Assembly (NCBI GenBank): GCA_002293425.1 | Contig: DBDE01000015.1 | Coordinates: 1-6,167, forward strand | From: Alistipes sp. UBA940 | GTDB taxonomy: Bacteria > Bacteroidota > Bacteroidia > Bacteroidales > Rikenellaceae | Reading direction: 5' to 3' | DNA length: 6,167 nt | Part shown: positions 1 to 5,708 of the stretch, piece after piece | Layout: each line of letters begins with the position of its first letter | How positions within the stretch are numbered: the stretch's first letter is position 1 | Position numbers and translations under genes: made by a program | Notes under the pieces: model-generated | Database searches by the model: none | What the model saw: only the letters and a program-made list of their open reading frames with translations | Told to the model about the DNA's origin: nothing

Positions 1-23
1 AACGAAAGTTCTGGCCTTTTTTT
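1..23 (+). terminator. Distal half of an intrinsic terminator (cut by window edge)
   Basis: The window opens with AAC-GAAA-GTT, followed by CTGGCC and seven T residues at 17-23. This is the pattern of a GAAA-tetraloop hairpin whose right arm (GTTCTGGCC) runs straight into a U-tract. The rest of the left arm would lie just outside the window, where GGCCAG is predicted. If so, a plus-strand gene ends shortly before base 1. Only three base pairs of the stem are visible, so the call rests on the loop, the GC-rich half-arm and the T run. Confidence 0.6.
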
Positions 24-40
24 GTTCTGCTGCCGGCTAC

Positions 41-55
41 GCGAGCTTTGCTCGC
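41..55. repeat. Small GC-rich hairpin (GCGAGC-TTT-GCTCGC)
   Basis: A perfect 6-bp inverted repeat (41-46 with 50-55) around a TTT loop lies between two terminators. No T-run follows it directly on either strand, so it is not a good terminator by itself. It may be part of the convergent 3' region between the gene to the left and the outer-membrane protein gene. Function unknown. Confidence 0.4.
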
Positions 56-65
56 TTGTCAAACA

Positions 66-87
66 AAAGCCCTCCGGAGAGGGCTTT
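66..87 (-). terminator. Intrinsic terminator of the 91-618 gene
   Basis: A perfect 9-bp stem (AAAGCCCTC at 66-74 with GAGGGCTTT at 79-87) encloses a 4-base loop. Read on the minus strand the loop is TCCG closed by C-G, a member of the extra-stable UNCG tetraloop class. The stem begins three bases after the TAA stop of the minus-strand gene, and the minus strand continues as TTTTGTTTG, an interrupted U-tract. Because the stem is flanked by A/T on both sides it could also stop transcription arriving from the left. Confidence 0.8.
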
Positions 88-90
88 GAC

Positions 91-618
91 TTACAGTCCG
101 AACATACACCCGACGCCTACCGATAGCCCGAGTATCCCTGCACTCATTTCGGTCTTAGTAAATGGCCAGGCACAATTTCCGCTTAAATCCAAGAAAAAAC
201 CTTGCCCTAATCCAATCTGGGTGCCTATAACAGTCCAGTTTAGCCCCGACAGCGGACTGTGGCTGCCGTCGTGGGAATAATAATTGCCCGTTCCGACAAA
301 CTGGAGGCTCGAATAGATGCACCCCGACCACCAAAAATCAACACCTATCGAGTATCCGAGTCCCCTCATATTTTTGGAATTGAACTCTATCTCTCCACTA
401 TCCAGTTCGCCGCCCCATCCGATAAGTGGAGGGCCCGAATAGTAGCCTAATCCGGCGGTTAATCCGAATCGAGAATTGCCCTGAAAGGTGACTTTGGCAC
501 CGTAACCGCCATAATCGATCCCCATGCCGAGATGGGTGGTCAACAACCGATCCTGTGCCGATGCGGATGCCGCTATTACCAGACACAGGCACAGCATCCA
601 AAATCTAATTTTTTTCAT
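91..618 (-). CDS. Small outer-membrane beta-barrel-type protein, exported, function unknown
   Basis: This 175-residue protein starts with a classical Sec signal peptide: Lys2, Lys3 and Arg5, a hydrophobic core over residues 6-18, and an Ala-Ser-Ala site predicting cleavage between Ala21 and Gln22. The mature part is rich in Gly, Tyr, Trp and Ser, with short alternating hydrophobic/polar stretches separated by turns. It ends in a hydrophobic Gly-rich strand (about residues 160-175). This resembles small outer-membrane beta-barrels, but about 150 residues would fit only a small barrel of roughly eight strands. No enzymatic motif is seen. The ATG at 618 is preferred because the signal peptide begins exactly there. 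The gene appears monocistronic: a terminator follows immediately and a 299-base gap with a long palindrome precedes it. I do not recognise a specific family; a lipid-binding or surface protein is equally possible. Confidence 0.7.
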   Translation of the reverse strand: MKKIRFWMLCLCLVIAASASAQDRLLTTHLGMGIDYGGYGAKVTFQGNSRFGLTAGLGYYSGPPLIGWGGELDSGEIEFNSKNMRGLGYSIGVDFWWSGCIYSSLQFVGTGNYYSHDGSHSPLSGLNWTVIGTQIGLGQGFFLDLSGNCAWPFTKTEMSAGILGLSVGVGCMFGL

Positions 619-664
619 ATCAATGATTTTTTGAGCCGTGTCCCTGCGGCGGTTATACTATTTG

Positions 665-863
665 AGATAAGCACATAAAAAACGTGGGACAGTACCTTCA
701 TTTGCTTCCTGAGGTCTTCGACAACCTTGTAACACAAACTCAGAGTAAAGCCCACGCGGCTGCGTGAGCGTTTACACTTTACTCTTGTGTTACTTTTGAA
801 ATGTCGAAGTTTCAGAAAGCAAGAAATAAAGCTAACGCTTTTATGTGGTGGCGATTTCTATCT
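665..863. repeat. Long imperfect palindrome / extended hairpin in the 619-917 gene-free gap
   Basis: Seven arm segments pair in nested order around one centre. AGATA 665-669 pairs with 859-863; CACATAAAA 672-680 with 839-847; TTGCTT 702-707 with 817-822; CTGA 709-712 with 812-815; CTTCGACA 716-723 with 802-809; GTAACACAA 729-737 with 785-793; GAGTAAAG 743-750 with 777-784. An apical CACGC-GGCT-GCGTG hairpin (753-766) tops it. Pairing is interrupted by bulges and internal loops, the largest at 681-701 opposite 823-838. No open reading frame of note lies inside, and I see no transposase and no clear target-site duplication. It could be a structured RNA or long leader upstream of the 91-618 gene, a non-autonomous mobile element (MITE-like), or a decayed repeat. 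The remainder of 619-917 shows nothing beyond one possible -7 box. Confidence 0.75.
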
Positions 864-898
864 AACTAACCATAGGCAAAAAAGTTTTTGATTCAGTG

Positions 899-906
899 CA
901 AATATA
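899..906 (-). promoter_or_regulatory. Possible Bacteroidetes-type -7 box (TATATTTG, minus strand)
   Basis: On the minus strand this reads TATATTTG, an exact match to TAnnTTTG. It lies just past the stop of the cation transporter gene. Transcription would start near 892, run through the whole palindrome at 665-863 and reach the outer-membrane protein gene at 618, giving a leader of about 270 bases. No TTTG at the expected -33 spacing is visible (only a poorly spaced TTG), so the match may be chance in AT-rich DNA. Confidence 0.35.
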
Positions 907-917
907 CAAATAATTTT

Positions 918-1817
918 TCAATCACACTTACCGATATACTCGCAGTCGGGCGGGTCGGTGGGGAGTTCCACCTCGACCGTCACGTGGTCCGCATCGTGAG
1001 CCCGACCGACATTCCGTACAGCTCGCTTAACTCGTTGAATATCAGCATCTTGCCCACGTTCCAAAACGATATGTACCGTCATAACGTGAGTCGTCCCGTC
1101 CTGCGACCAAACGTGCAAATCGTGAAACGAACCAACCCCCTCCACACCCAAAATATCGGCCCCCAACCCCTCCATATCAAACTCCGCAGGAACGCCCTGC
1201 AACAAAATCCGAAACGTGCTCCGCAAATTCCGCCAAATCCCCCGCAAAACCCAAGCCGTGATCAAAAGCGACAAAATCGGATCGAGCAATCCGACCCAAG
1301 CCCCCCTCACCAAAAGCATCACCACACTGGCCACCAACACCGCAATCCAGCCCAAAACATCCTCCATCAAATGCAGCCAAACCGCCCTCTCGTTCAACGT
1401 CTTGCCCCGTTGCAACCGCAAAATCGCCAGCCCATTCACCAAAATCCCTGCCAAAGCCAACCACAGCATCCCCCGAGCGTGCACCTCGGCCGGATTCAGC
1501 AATCGCTCCACCGCCTCCGAAACGATAAAAATCGAGCTGACCAGCAAAACGCCACTCAAAAACACGCTCCCCAACAGCGAAAAACGCCGATAACCATAGC
1601 TGAACTGCGCATCGCGACCCTGCTTCGACTTGCGCTGCAACCCCCAAGCCACAGCCAGCGAAACACTGTCGCCAAAATCGTGCAGCGCGTCCGAAAGTAT
1701 CGCAACAGAATTGGTCAAAAGGCCCCCCACCAGCTCCACCACCGCGAAAACGAGGTTGAGAATGAAGGCTGTGACGATGTTTTTGCTTGCGGAATCGTGA
1801 TTGTGCGAATGGCTCAT
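918..1817 (-). CDS. Cation diffusion facilitator (CDF) family transporter, probably Zn2+ efflux (CzcD/ZitB type)
   Basis: This 299-residue inner-membrane antiporter would export divalent metal, most likely Zn2+, from the cytoplasm using the proton gradient. The N-terminus is His-rich (His3, His5, His7). Hydrophobic segments at about 13-33, 37-60, 81-101, 116-135, 152-170 and 176-193 fit the six-helix CDF core. The transport site is visible as two HxxxD motifs, His46/Asp50 in TM2 (within SDALHDFGD) and His149/Asp153 in TM5, the HD-HD arrangement typical of zinc-selective members. The cytosolic C-terminal domain (about 205-287) carries the family signature HDLHVWS (231-237) followed by a Gly-Thr-Thr-His strand. 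Length is normal and the gene is intact. The ATG at 1817 follows a purine-rich AAGAAA and retains the His-rich tail. It lies 62 bases downstream of the SDR gene on the same strand and may be the last gene of that transcript. The exact metal is inferred. Confidence 0.92.
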   Translation of the reverse strand: MSHSHNHDSASKNIVTAFILNLVFAVVELVGGLLTNSVAILSDALHDFGDSVSLAVAWGLQRKSKQGRDAQFSYGYRRFSLLGSVFLSGVLLVSSIFIVSEAVERLLNPAEVHARGMLWLALAGILVNGLAILRLQRGKTLNERAVWLHLMEDVLGWIAVLVASVVMLLVRGAWVGLLDPILSLLITAWVLRGIWRNLRSTFRILLQGVPAEFDMEGLGADILGVEGVGSFHDLHVWSQDGTTHVMTVHIVLERGQDADIQRVKRAVRNVGRAHDADHVTVEVELPTDPPDCEYIGKCD

Positions 1818-1838
1818 TTTCTTAAATATTTTGTCTCA

Positions 1839-1860
1839 CCGCCCGACCTCCAACGGGCGG
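1839..1860 (-). terminator. GC-rich hairpin between the SDR and CDF genes (weak terminator or attenuator)
   Basis: A perfect 7-bp stem (CCGCCCG 1839-1845 with CGGGCGG 1854-1860) has an 8-base loop. On the minus strand it lies 20-odd bases after the SDR stop and just ahead of the CDF start. What follows on the minus strand is TGAGACAAAATATTT, which is AT-rich but lacks a proper U-tract. It could partly terminate the upstream operon or sit in the CDF leader; the sequence alone does not decide. Confidence 0.4.
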
Positions 1861-1879
1861 GCTCGAACAACTCAAAAAA

Positions 1880-2683
1880 CTATTTCAACGGTGAATCGGG
1901 TTCCCGAGACATCACCAGGTAGAACATCCGGTCGAGGAATCGGGGTGCAAACTTCTTGATAAAGTGCGTTGCGCGACCCTCCCACTCCATCAGAAGCAGC
2001 CTCTTGCGTTTTCTTACGCCCTTCACGATGCACCGCGCAACCTGTTCGGCCGTCATCATCTTGCCCTCCTCGCGCGGGGTTTCACCCTGTGCCGAACCAT
2101 CCGCCGTGAGTGCCGAAAAGCGCACATTGGTTGCCGTAAAGCCCGGGCAAGCCACCATAACGTGCACCCCGCGGCGAAGATTTTCGATCCGCACGGTCTC
2201 CAAAAACCCCGTCATAGCCCACTTGGAGGCCGAATAACCCGTTCGACCGGGCAACCCGTGCAGTCCCGCGACCGACGAAACACCCACAATGCTCCCGCGT
2301 GATTTTTGGAGCCACGGCAACGCCGCCTTGACGCAATAGACCGTGCCCCAAAAATTGACATCCATCAACCGCCGCAGCACATCCGTCTCCACATCGTCCA
2401 GCACCGCGCGCATCGAGATCCCGGCGTTGCAAACGAGCACGTCTATGCCCCCGAACCGATCTACTGTCGCGGCGATAAGTCGCTGACAGTCAGCTTCTTG
2501 CGACACGTCGCATTTAACAGCAAGCGCATCTGGAATCTGGGCTGCCAGCTCCTTCAACTTCGCCGCATTTCGAGCCGCAAGCACCACTCGCGCGCCCAGA
2601 CCCGCAAACTCTCGCGCCAATGCTTCGCCGATGCCGGACGATGCGCCGGTGATTATTACAACCTTATTATCAAAATTTTTCAT
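1880..2683 (-). CDS. Classical short-chain dehydrogenase/reductase (SDR), NAD(P)-dependent
   Basis: This 267-residue cytoplasmic oxidoreductase has the complete classical SDR set. The cofactor loop TGASSGIG spans 12-19, an Asp59 follows beta-3, and the NAG motif is at 86-88. The catalytic tetrad is Asn110, Ser137, Tyr150 and Lys154 (YSASK). Arg38 directly after beta-2, with no acidic residue there, favours NADPH over NADH. The Pro-Gly segment after beta-6 (180-181) is also present. The C-terminus extends to a basic and aromatic tail (about 224-262), as in SDRs that contact membranes or hydrophobic substrates; the substrate cannot be read from the sequence. The start overlaps the stop of the upstream hydrolase gene in an ATGA (2680-2683), so the two genes are almost certainly one transcript and translationally coupled. 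Nothing in the neighbourhood names a pathway; general carbonyl or 3-oxoacyl reduction are possibilities. Confidence 0.92.
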   Translation of the reverse strand: MKNFDNKVVIITGASSGIGEALAREFAGLGARVVLAARNAAKLKELAAQIPDALAVKCDVSQEADCQRLIAATVDRFGGIDVLVCNAGISMRAVLDDVETDVLRRLMDVNFWGTVYCVKAALPWLQKSRGSIVGVSSVAGLHGLPGRTGYSASKWAMTGFLETVRIENLRRGVHVMVACPGFTATNVRFSALTADGSAQGETPREEGKMMTAEQVARCIVKGVRKRKRLLLMEWEGRATHFIKKFAPRFLDRMFYLVMSREPDSPLK

Positions 2684-3519
2684 ATCTCAATGCTCAATCC
2701 GTCGTACGCAAACCACACACCGGCGGGGAGTTTCGGCTGCTCGACAGCGTAAAAACCCATCCGATGCGAAACGTGGGTCAAATATGTTCGCACCGCGCCC
2801 ACCCGCTGCGAAATTTCCACCGCCTGCTCCAAATTGAAATGCGAAGGGTGCGGCCGATGACCCAAAGCATTGATAACCAGCACCTCCAACCCGCCGAGCT
2901 TTTCCAATTCCCTGTCCGAAATGTAGTTGAAATCGGTCAAATATGCCAACCTGTCCATCCGAAATCCAGTCACCGGAAGGCGCGACGAATGCTGCCCGAA
3001 AATGGGTAAAACATCCATCCCGACCGCCCGACGCTCCGCATTCCGAGGCCTGAGTTCGACCGGCATACTCTCCGGAACGGGCTCGTCCGGATGGGGTTCG
3101 ACCCTAAAAACATCGTTGCCGATAAGCCTCAAAGCTATCTGTGGTGCGCCAGGATAGGGGTGCTCTTCGAACGCATAAGCATAGTCGTGCCTCACAGCTC
3201 GGGCCACCTGGGCCGTCGCCCAAACGTCGATCGCGCTCTGGCCGAAATAGTTGAACGCCCTCACGTCGTCCAGCCCGCCCGTGTGATCGCGGTGCTCGTG
3301 GGTCAGCAAAATGGCATCCAAATGGGTCACCCGGGCCGCCAACATCTGAGCCCGGAAGTCGGGCCCGGCATCTATCGCCACAACCAATCCGTCCGCCTCT
3401 ATCAACGCCGCACTCCGCAACCGCCGATCGCGCACATCCGTCGAACGACAAACCTCGCACGGACAAGCAACCATCGGCACTCCCTGCGAAGTGCCCGTAC
3501 CCAAAAAAGTCAACTTCAT
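2680..3519 (-). CDS. MBL-fold metallo-hydrolase, PhnP-like (COG1235 type)
   Basis: The protein is 279 residues from the ATG at 3519. It opens with FLGTGTSQGVP (5-15) and a Cys cluster (Cys19, Cys21, Cys24) resembling the structural zinc site of PhnP-like proteins. The metal-binding motif HEHRDH lies at 74-79, a further His at 177 and the bridging Asp at 196 in YLTDF. A C-terminal HRPHPSHF segment (221-228) and THVSHRM (248-254) follow. PhnP itself is a phosphodiesterase acting on 5-phosphoribosyl 1,2-cyclic phosphate, but no phn genes are near, so only a phosphodiesterase or related hydrolase is supported. An in-frame TTG at 3531 would add four residues; the ATG is preferred because it puts the conserved beta-strand at the N-terminus. 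It is the first gene of the minus-strand cluster and overlaps the SDR gene by four bases. Confidence 0.88.
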   Translation of the reverse strand: MKLTFLGTGTSQGVPMVACPCEVCRSTDVRDRRLRSAALIEADGLVVAIDAGPDFRAQMLAARVTHLDAILLTHEHRDHTGGLDDVRAFNYFGQSAIDVWATAQVARAVRHDYAYAFEEHPYPGAPQIALRLIGNDVFRVEPHPDEPVPESMPVELRPRNAERRAVGMDVLPIFGQHSSRLPVTGFRMDRLAYLTDFNYISDRELEKLGGLEVLVINALGHRPHPSHFNLEQAVEISQRVGAVRTYLTHVSHRMGFYAVEQPKLPAGVWFAYDGLSIEI

Positions 3520-3528
3520 AACGTGATA

Positions 3529-3536
3529 CAAAATTA
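3529..3536 (-). promoter_or_regulatory. -7 box for the MBL/SDR transcript (TAATTTTG, minus strand)
   Basis: The minus strand reads TAATTTTG, an exact fit to TAnnTTTG. A start site about 7 bases downstream falls near 3522, almost on the ATG at 3519, so transcripts from here would be nearly leaderless. A second identical TAATTTTG lies at 3573-3580 on the same strand and would give a leader of roughly 45 bases; that one may be the working promoter. No convincing -33 TTTG accompanies either. Confidence 0.45.
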
Positions 3537-3566
3537 GGAAAAATTAACTACCTTTGTTCCCTAATT
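3532..3566. promoter_or_regulatory. Operator-like dyad in the divergent promoter region
   Basis: AATTAGGAA (3532-3540) is repeated in inverted orientation as TTCCCTAATT (3557-3566), differing by one extra C, with a 16-base spacer. The dyad brackets the plus-strand -7 box at 3549-3556, its left arm overlaps the minus-strand -7 box at 3529-3536, and its right arm covers the predicted plus-strand start. That is a position from which a dimeric regulator could control both directions. AT-rich sequence makes chance symmetry possible, and no regulator gene is visible in the window. Confidence 0.4.
3549..3556 (+). promoter_or_regulatory. -7 box of the 3580-3861 gene (TACCTTTG)
   Basis: TACCTTTG matches the Bacteroidetes TAnnTTTG element exactly. 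Transcription would begin near 3563, leaving a leader of about 17 A-rich bases before the ATG at 3580, which is typical of that phylum. A TTTG-like -33 element is not evident at the expected spacing. Confidence 0.6.
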
Positions 3567-3579
3567 AAAAAACAAAATT

Positions 3580-3861
3580 ATGGCAAGCCTGAGAGTGTTG
3601 AAAAAGGACATAGACTACCTGATGGACGAAGTGGTGACGGACAGCTATCTGTCGCTCTACTTCAATCCCAAAGCCAAAGACGCCATCGTGAAGATAATTC
3701 AGGATGCGGTCGAACTTCGCAACCGACTGTACGACAGGGTCAACAATCCGGTAGAGAAAAACAACAAAAGCCTCGTCAAAAAGCACTACAAGGCCATCAA
3801 TGATGACCTTTATAGTGGGATAGACAAATTGTTCGTGCGCCTGAGCGAGGCGTCAAAGTAG
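3580..3861 (+). CDS. Small conserved-type Bacteroidales protein, function unknown
   Basis: This is a 93-residue, strongly charged protein predicted to be nearly all helical. The N-terminus Met-Ala-Ser-Leu-Arg-x-Leu-Lys-Lys-Asp-Ile-Asp-Tyr-Leu resembles a short hypothetical protein I recall from many Bacteroidales genomes; that recognition is from memory and unverified. Likely helices cover about 3-27, 31-54 and 61-91, with a basic loop around residues 55-69 (Asn-Asn-Pro, then several Lys). There is no signal peptide, membrane segment, Cys pair or catalytic motif, so it is cytoplasmic and probably acts by protein or nucleic-acid contact. It has its own promoter-like box, is the only complete plus-strand gene in the window, and converges on the GH13 operon with 10 bases between stops. 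An adjacent A-rich leader without a clear Shine-Dalgarno supports the ATG chosen. Confidence 0.8.
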   Translation: MASLRVLKKDIDYLMDEVVTDSYLSLYFNPKAKDAIVKIIQDAVELRNRLYDRVNNPVEKNNKSLVKKHYKAINDDLYSGIDKLFVRLSEASK

Positions 3862-3878
3862 GCGCAGGGACCTACTTT
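3855..3878. terminator. Bidirectional terminator shared by convergent genes
   Basis: A perfect 8-bp inverted repeat, AAAGTAGG (3855-3862) and CCTACTTT (3871-3878), surrounds an 8-base loop. Each arm contains the TAG stop codon of one of the two converging genes (3859-3861 on plus, 3872-3874 on minus). U-tracts are short on both sides (four T on plus, three on minus), so efficiency may be modest. Confidence 0.6.
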
Positions 3879-5701
3879 TCATACTCCACCACCATTGCTG
3901 TTTTTGCAGGGATGGTGGTGTTTTTGTTCACCGCTTTTCCACTCATCACATCCACTCCGCCATCGAAACCATAGTCGTCAAACGAAACGGCCCGTGGTTC
4001 GAGCGAGTTGTTGATAAAGACAAACACCGCCTCGCGGTCATCATACCTCATATAGGCATAAGTGTCGTTATCGCGCGGTAAAAAGTGCAGCGTCTTGCCG
4101 TTGTGGATAACATTTTTGGTCTTGCGCCATTGGAACAACTTCTTCGTATAGTCGTACAGTTCGGCCTGTAAACCATCGCGTTCGGTGAACAGCTCCACCG
4201 GAAAATCGACCCGCAAACCGCCGTGACCCTGCGAAAGATCGGCTGAGGTGAACATCATCTCGTCGCCCGAAAATATCTGCGGAAAGCCCCTCATCGTGGC
4301 CAACATTGCCATCGAGATCTTCAACCTTTCGGGGTCTTTGTTCAGCAAATCGCCTATTCTCTCCGTGTCGTGGTTGGCCACAAAGATCATCATTCGCGAC
4401 AGGTCGTGATAGACAAAATCGTGCGACAGGCAGTCGTACACCCGTCTCAGCCCCTGGTTCCATTGGGGATGGTCGACAGGAAGCGCACCCACGATAGCCT
4501 CCCTGAGCGGAAAGTCCATAATGGAGGGCAGGTGCGAATCGAAGCCGTCCTTGTTGGGATTGCCACCCTGCCAATAGGCCAGCTGGGGAATTGAACTCGT
4601 CCACGCCTCGCCCACTATGTTGAATCGGGGATACTCGGCCAGAACAGCCTTGTTCCACTCACTCATCGGCACCTTCTCGTTGTAGGGATATGTGTCAACT
4701 CTGAACCCATCCAGGTCGGCATACTCTATCCACCAAACCGCCCACTGCTTGAAATATTGGAGCATAAACGGGTTGTCGAGGTTCATATCGGGCATCGAAC
4801 CCACGAACCAGCCGCTCTCCTGTATCTTCAAATCTTCGACCGCGGCGTTGGGATCCATATTGGCCGAAAAGACGTGGTTGGTGCCCGTATATTCCGGAAA
4901 TTGATGCACCCAATCGTCGAAAGGCAGGTCGTCCATCCACCAATGGGCCGTGCCGCAATGGTTGGTGACGATGTCCATAATCACTTTCACCCCGTGCTCG
5001 TGTGCCTTGGCGACAAATTCGCGATATAGCTCGTTGCTCCCGAAGCGCGGGTCGATGTGATAATAGTCCGAGCAGGCGTAGCCGTGATACGACCCGCGAG
5101 GCTCGTTGTCCAAAAGCAACGGAGTGGACCATACCGCCGTCGCACCCAGGTCGGCAATGTAATCGACGTGCTCCATCATCCCCGCAATATCGCCCCCGTG
5201 TCGCCCGAAAAACTCATCCGGTGCGGGTTTTTCGATGGTGTCGTCGGTCGCGTCGTTCGAAGGGTCGCCATTCACAAAGCGGTCGGGCATCAAAAGATAG
5301 ATCATATCCGCAGTGCCGAAGCTCTCCCTGTCGGCAGAGCCTTCCCGCCGCTGTTCGATAGTGTAAGGATACTTGAACCTGTCGACCCCGTCCTGCGAGA
5401 AGACCAGATAGCACACCCCGGCCCGATCCACATCGACATCGACATCGACAAACAAATAGTTCGCGCTGTCGGCCTTATGCACGCCCGTCACACGTGCACC
5501 ACCCTCTGCCCGCACATCGTACGCCGAAATATTCTCGCCCTGAACCAACAACTGCAACGGCGTCTCCATCCCCACCCACCACGACAACGGCTCGACACGA
5601 CTAACCTCACCGGTATGGTCGGCAACCGACTCGGGAACGAAATCGGACCCCGAAGCACAACTGACCAAAACCAAAAAGCAAACGGCAAAAATCCTCTTCA
5701 T
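3872..5701 (-). CDS. GH13 neopullulanase/cyclomaltodextrinase-type lipoprotein (SusA-like)
   Basis: This 609-residue enzyme would hydrolyse maltodextrins, cyclodextrins or pullulan in the cell envelope. A lipoprotein signal occupies 1-15, with lipobox Leu-Val-Ser-Cys and lipidated Cys15. Residues about 32-118 resemble the N-terminal beta domain of cyclomaltodextrinases, including the Trp-Trp-Val-Gly-Met start at 41. The catalytic barrel follows: region I with Asp243-Asn247-His248, region V MPDMN (303-307), nucleophile Asp336 in GFRVD, acid/base Glu365 in VGEAW, and Asp445 in ANHDTER. A beta-sandwich C-terminal domain covers about 530-609. Length is close to that of SusA and Flavobacterium cyclomaltodextrinase as I recall them. 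The ATG at 5701 is chosen over an upstream in-frame start at 5728 because it opens the signal peptide. It lies 7 bases after the preceding GH13 gene, so they form an operon. Neopullulanase versus cyclomaltodextrinase specificity is not resolved. Confidence 0.9.
   Translation of the reverse strand: MKRIFAVCFLVLVSCASGSDFVPESVADHTGEVSRVEPLSWWVGMETPLQLLVQGENISAYDVRAEGGARVTGVHKADSANYLFVDVDVDVDRAGVCYLVFSQDGVDRFKYPYTIEQRREGSADRESFGTADMIYLLMPDRFVNGDPSNDATDDTIEKPAPDEFFGRHGGDIAGMMEHVDYIADLGATAVWSTPLLLDNEPRGSYHGYACSDYYHIDPRFGSNELYREFVAKAHEHGVKVIMDIVTNHCGTAHWWMDDLPFDDWVHQFPEYTGTNHVFSANMDPNAAVEDLKIQESGWFVGSMPDMNLDNPFMLQYFKQWAVWWIEYADLDGFRVDTYPYNEKVPMSEWNKAVLAEYPRFNIVGEAWTSSIPQLAYWQGGNPNKDGFDSHLPSIMDFPLREAIVGALPVDHPQWNQGLRRVYDCLSHDFVYHDLSRMMIFVANHDTERIGDLLNKDPERLKISMAMLATMRGFPQIFSGDEMMFTSADLSQGHGGLRVDFPVELFTERDGLQAELYDYTKKLFQWRKTKNVIHNGKTLHFLPRDNDTYAYMRYDDREAVFVFINNSLEPRAVSFDDYGFDGGVDVMSGKAVNKNTTIPAKTAMVVEYEK
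5431..5450 (-). repeat. Hexanucleotide tandem repeat inside the GH13 gene
   Basis: CATCGA is repeated three times plus two bases on the plus strand. On the coding strand it encodes alternating Val-Asp (about residues 85-92) in the N-terminal beta domain. The unit is six bases, so gain or loss of units would keep the reading frame and change the protein by two residues at a time. Confidence 0.8.
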
Positions 5702-5708
5702 AACACAT

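Noticed and set aside
791..798. TACTTTTG, a perfect plus-strand -7 box match inside the palindrome
   Set aside because: It has no -33 element and no plus-strand gene downstream. The match is likely chance, although it would be relevant if a plus-strand RNA is ever detected.
665..863. Retron msr/msd region or CRISPR-like array
   Set aside because: No reverse transcriptase gene or effector lies nearby, and the pairing is a single nested palindrome rather than spaced direct repeats.
877..890. CAAAAAAGTTTTTG near-palindrome after the CDF gene as a terminator
   Set aside because: It has no GC stem and essentially no loop, so it is not a credible intrinsic terminator.
888..1922. A 344-codon plus-strand open frame opposite the CDF gene
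   Set aside because: Its translation is low-complexity (Gln, Pro, His, Asn, Arg-rich) with no domain. The minus frame encodes a complete CDF transporter with all motifs, so this is an antisense shadow of codon bias.
3520..3531. TTG at 3531 as the start of the MBL hydrolase
   Set aside because: It adds only four residues ahead of the conserved beta-strand, while an ATG at 3519 gives the usual N-terminus.
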